Source: Pseudo-nitzschia pungens
Lineage: Eukaryota > Bacillariophyta > Bacillariophyceae > Bacillariales > Bacillariaceae
NCBI GenBank assembly: GCA_037355855.1
Contig: CM074758.1
Span: 965,001-1,029,000, forward strand
DNA length: 64,000 nucleotides
Direction of reading: 5' to 3'
How positions within the stretch are numbered: the stretch's first letter is position 1; every line of letters starts with the position of its first letter. The translations under genes were made by a program, and so were the position numbers. Below the pieces are notes generated by a model. It did no database searches. It saw only the letters and a program-made list of their open reading frames with translations, and was not told the origin of the DNA. This document shows, piece after piece, positions 61,086-64,000 of the stretch.

Positions 61086-61357
61086 TACTAAGATCCCAAC
61101 TGGTTTATGTTCGGGGGCTGTCAGCGTCACTTTAAATGGCGCCTTTACTGGTAAGGTACCGTAAGGTAGGGTTCTTACTTCGCTGAGTGAATGAGCCAAT
61201 CAAAAAATTCGATTTTCCAGTACAAATTGTACAGGGATATATGTAGAAAAAAAAATCTAGTACAGGGGGGACAGCAAGCAACATGTCGATAATACAGGGG
61301 GGGGACAGCAAGCAGCAGCAAGCAGCAACGCGTCGATAATACAAGGGGGACAGCAAG
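61086..61357 (+). repeat. Internal direct repeat, copy 2
   Basis: Near-identical to 57993-58265 in the same orientation. Both end in the minisatellite, where the copies diverge in unit number and order. Confidence 0.93.
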
Positions 61358-61500
61358 CAGCAACGCGTCGATAATACAGCGGGGGACAGCAAGCAGCAAC
61401 GCGTCGATAATACAGGGGGGGGGACAGCAAGCAGCAACGCGTCGATAATACAGGGGGGATAGCAAGCAGCAACGCGTCGATAATACAGGGGGGGGCAGTA
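61262..61500. repeat. Minisatellite ACAGCAAGCAGCAACGCGTC, copy 2
   Basis: Same unit as at 58175-58440, about seven copies, more homogeneous (GGGGGG run length varies). Confidence 0.9.
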
Positions 61501-61504
61501 GACA

Positions 61505-61700
61505 CTTTTAAGATGGGCTATCAGCGTCACTGAGAGGGGCAGTCCCACTAAAAGGGGCTATCAGCGCCACTGAAAGAGGCTATGAGCCCCAATGAAAGTG
61601 GCTAAAAGCGTCACTTATAGATCCATCACCATTTAAAGGGGCTTCAATCGCCACACGCAGAGGCTATAATCGTCACTTAGGGGAGCATTTATTACTCGGC
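61505..61700. repeat. Degenerate array GGGGCTATCAGCGCCACT
   Basis: Six loosely tandem units of about 25-28 bp: GGGCTATCAGCGTCACTGA, GGGGCTATCAGCGCCACTGA, AGGCTATGAGCCCCAATGAA, TGGCTAAAAGCGTCACTTAT, GGGGCTTCAATCGCCACACG and AGGCTATAATCGTCACTTAG. Related GTGCCGCTGATAGC words occur on the left side (57873-57990). Confidence 0.8.
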
Positions 61701-61875
61701 TTATTTAACTACTTAATTAGCGCTAGCGGCACTTTAAAGGCGCATACATCGTCCTTGTTATCAAATTGAAGCAATTTGGAGGCATTAATAAAAGGCTTAT
61801 GTTTTACATTGATAAAGGGCATATTCAAATTATTATTGCGTCATTAAATTGGCTACTTTGCCTATTTAAGCCACA

Positions 61876-62248
61876 TAGTTACGTAATTAATCTTCAATCG
61901 TACGTAATTAACTGCAATCGTACGTAATTAACTGCAATCGTACGTAATTAAATCCAATCGTACGTAATATTAATTACGTACGTAATTAATTAATTACGTA
62001 CGTAATTAATTAATTACGTGAACCAAAAACAACTATTTTTAGTTTCCCGGTTTTAGTTTCCCGGTTCCCCCTATCGTGGAGATTTTTTTCATGAACGTTA
62101 ACACTTATCTCGTTCTACGTATTAATACGTAAATCACACGTTGATATATGTACGGTAACCTTAGTATGTACGGTAAGTTCATACGTATCATTTTGAAAAA
62201 ACTTAACCTGTCGCGCGGTGCGCACGTTTTTCTATTTCCGACCGCTCC
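61876..62248 (-). repeat. Right terminal inverted repeat
   Basis: Reverse complement of 57377-57736 with small differences. It has a duplicated TTTTAGTTTCCCGGTT near 62040-62065, and ATTGCAGTTAATTACG units where the left has ATTGGATTTAATTACG. Confidence 0.85.
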
Positions 62249-63607
62249 AGATGGATGATTGATTCATTCGATTGCAAAAACTTATCAAGTTCGACGAACG
62301 CAAGTCGATGGACCAAAATAATACTTCGTAGTAAGTTACCGGTATTAACAAAAACTACTACGGTAACTTACTACTACCAAGTAATTACGGTACAAATAAT
62401 ACGGCGCACAGGGGAGAGTTGTGAAGATTTTCACCTTGCTGGTAGTTATGGTGCTACTCCTAGTAGTAAGAGTACTACTAGGAATACGATGGATGCTCAA
62501 AAGGATGCTGAGTCCCTGAGTAGGGATCTGTACCAGAGCTGCAAACCCTAGCCCTGAACAACAGGATCACAGGATACTACTACTAGTAGTAGTAGTATGG
62601 GGTGTGCTAAACAGGATGCTGTGGGGCCGTGTGCTTGGCAAGGGTGCTTGGCCCCAACATACTACTACTAGAATCTGCACAAGGGTTACATACCCTGGCT
62701 GCGAACAGCACAGGACTGGATAGCACCCAAGCACAGTACATGCTACAGGCTAAGGGATGCTGTATGCTACGGTACATGCTACAGGCTAAAGGATGCTGTA
62801 TGATGCTACGAGCTCTAGATTAGAGATACTACTACTACTACTACTACAAGGCACGATGCTAGTACAGTCTGCTGCAACATATGGTAGCTGGTACTACTTT
62901 GTGTCACTCAAGAATCATCTTACTAGTGGTAGTACTAGAACTACTACTAGTAGTACAAGCGTCACCAGACGTTCGTGCAATCTACTACCCCCCATCACAA
63001 TCACACCCAGCAAGAAACTTGGGAGGTGAAGATCTTTTTCTGCTTCTTCTTGTAGTACTAACAAGATACTGCTGCTGCTGCTATCGCTCTACTATCATTT
63101 GACAGTGCCACTCGTCCTAGTACTACTAGTATTAGTACTACTACTTGTTGGTAGTTGTCGTGCCTCCTCGTTTCTGAGCCGCATCACTTTCTGACATCAT
63201 ACTAGCACCAGTACCGGTACTGCCGCTGGACCTCGTAATGTTGGCATTTGTGGTGTTATCATTTTTCTTCTTTCTCTTACGTTGTTCAAACAACGAAGAA
63301 CTTCTATTTTTTTGAAAAGAAAAGAAAAATAATGGATTCGTTATGAAGGTATTACAAGTACTTTTTGCAAAGGGCTCTTCAAGATTGAATTCTACACTCA
63401 TATGTCACGATTGCAAAGAATGCACCACTCTGTGGGTACGTGTCTGTGGACAACCAAAGTTGGTGATACCAAATACCGGTGTTTTTTTCTTCGATCAGAA
63501 AGGGCAATGTATTTCACACATACTTGGGTACATTCTATCATATTTCAGGATTGGCAATCGATGATGAGGATTACGGTACTAATAGGAGCCACCAAATAAT
63601 ACTAATA
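62249..63607. other. Repeat-rich intergenic DNA
   Basis: No supported gene. CTACTACTAGTAGTAGTAGTA-type clusters lie at 62450-62600, 62828-62848, 62925-62960 and 63115-63150. GTACATGCTACAGGCTAA(G/A)GGATGCTGTATG is duplicated at about 62735 and 62773. Confidence 0.5.
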
Positions 63608-64000
63608 CTACAGATTTAGATTTTGTTGAACCGCCAGCAATTTCTTCCAATTGTCCTTCGCCCTTTTTTTGCCGCCGCTGCTATCTCTCTCGGATGAACG
63701 GGAGCGTCGTTCAGACACCGTTATCGTTCGCCGAGTGGTGGGAACGCTTCGGGGAGCTTCGTGCGAGTAGATTGAATCGTTGGATTCGCTAGAATTGTTC
63801 GTTCCAAAGCTTCTGCCCGAGTTTTCCTTTATCACGGTTGGTTTGATGAGCCAACCCGCTGAATGCCGCATCTTGGTTCTCCCGGTGCTTTCGCGTTTGC
63901 GGGCACTTTCGTAGTGCAGCGAGCGTAAATCATCTTCGGATTTTACTGCTCTGCTGCTACTAGTTATTAGTCCACTGGTACTCTTCATGAAATCGTCGTG
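63608..64000 (-). CDS. C-terminal part of a Ser/Arg-rich protein (5' end outside window)
   Basis: The frame is open to the window edge (HDDF precedes the first Met at 63988), so the gene probably starts beyond 64000. At least 130 residues: LITSSSRAVKSEDDLRSLHY, ARKRESTGRTKMRHSAGWLI, SNDSIYSHEAPRSVPTTRRT, ERRSRSSERDSSGGKKRAKD and NWKKLLAVQQNLNL. Basic and Ser-rich, probably disordered, with no domain seen. The C-terminal helix is the only ordered-looking part. Confidence 0.5.
   Translation of the reverse strand, partial: HDDFMKSTSGLITSSSRAVKSEDDLRSLHYESARKRESTGRTKMRHSAGWLIKPTVIKENSGRSFGTNNSSESNDSIYSHEAPRSVPTTRRTITVSERRSRSSERDSSGGKKRAKDNWKKLLAVQQNLNL

Larger units (their letters stand above)
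57377..62248. mobile_element. Non-autonomous TIR element carrying pieces of host genes (Pack-type)
   Basis: Outer arms are long inverted repeats. GGAGCGGTCGGAAATAG at 57377 is mirrored at 62232-62248, and matching continues inward through TGCGCACCGCGCGACAGG, TTAAGTTTTTTCAAAATGAT, ATCAACGTGTGAT and AATCTCCACGAT. It then runs into arrays of TTACGTACGTAATTAATTAA and GTACGATTGGATTTAATTAC. CAG flanks both ends if the TIR is taken from GAGCGG (57378) to CCGCTC (62247), a possible 3-bp target duplication. No transposase is present. The interior has two near-identical 270-bp direct repeats, a 36-bp minisatellite on each, degenerate CACTTTAAATGGCGCC motifs, and fragments of three unrelated host genes. 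The superfamily cannot be settled from the ends. Confidence 0.78.

Noticed and set aside
57993..61357. LTR retrotransposon (270-bp direct repeats as LTRs)
   Set aside because: The repeats lie inside longer inverted repeats, lack TG...CA ends and a primer-binding site, and enclose no gag or pol. Gene fragments fill the space.
58175..61500. CRISPR-like array (regular repeats with short spacers)
   Set aside because: Units are contiguous and variable with no unique spacers; eukaryotic minisatellite.
58082..61548. Frames reading VLSTRCCLLSP or CIIDALLLAVPP
   Set aside because: Pure minisatellite translation inside the TIR element.

Overview
This is eukaryotic nuclear DNA, most likely from a diatom (probably pennate, though the species cannot be read from the sequence). 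Four points support this. Several predicted proteins begin with a signal peptide followed by a motif like the diatom plastid ASAFAP site (GAFTP at 3.4 kb, AAFCR at 4.1 kb, GFVVP at 23.9 kb, GFVVSP at 37.2 kb). Genes have few, short GT-AG introns and wide spacing. One secreted protein is a Ser/Asp/Glu repeat protein resembling silacidins. The housekeeping genes (UTP25, DPH2, NDUFAF3-like) are nuclear types.

Layout. 0-9 kb: 3' part of UTP25, a plastid ClpR-type Clp subunit, a SET-domain methyltransferase, two small uncertain genes and a small conserved protein with a thioredoxin-like look. 10-16.6 kb: a complete hAT DNA transposon with intact transposase, 15-bp inverted termini, a perfect 8-bp target duplication and three different tandem arrays of 181-192 bp units. 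16.7-16.9 kb: tRNA-Leu(CAA) followed by what reads as a circularly permuted tRNA-Cys(GCA), with the 3' half upstream of the 5' half. 17.5-30 kb: histidine-synthesis HisI-HisE protein, HhH-GPD DNA glycosylase, plastid-type fatty acid hydroxylase/sterol desaturase family enzyme, a low-complexity protein and a TFIIS-N-domain protein. 31.5-32.7 kb: tRNA-Lys(UUU), tRNA-Gly(GCC) and a second permuted tRNA, tRNA-Ile(UAU). 34-41.4 kb: a frameshifted small gene, a plastid-targeted unknown, a possible secreted small protein and a DUF4470-like protein. 41.4-45.5 kb: gene-poor decayed repeats. 45.5-56.2 kb: DPH2, NDUFAF3-like, the silacidin-like protein and a membrane protein with a degenerate metallophosphatase domain. 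57.4-62.2 kb: a 4.9-kb terminal-inverted-repeat element with no transposase that carries pieces of three host genes, so Pack-type. 62.2-64 kb: repeat-rich DNA and the edge of another gene.

No operon logic is expected. The strongest observations are the two permuted tRNA genes, each directly downstream of a conventional tRNA; the gene-capturing inverted-repeat element; the hAT element built around nucleosome-length satellites; and the silacidin-like precursor. Intron borders, homology calls and RNA folds were made by eye and have not been checked by any search.
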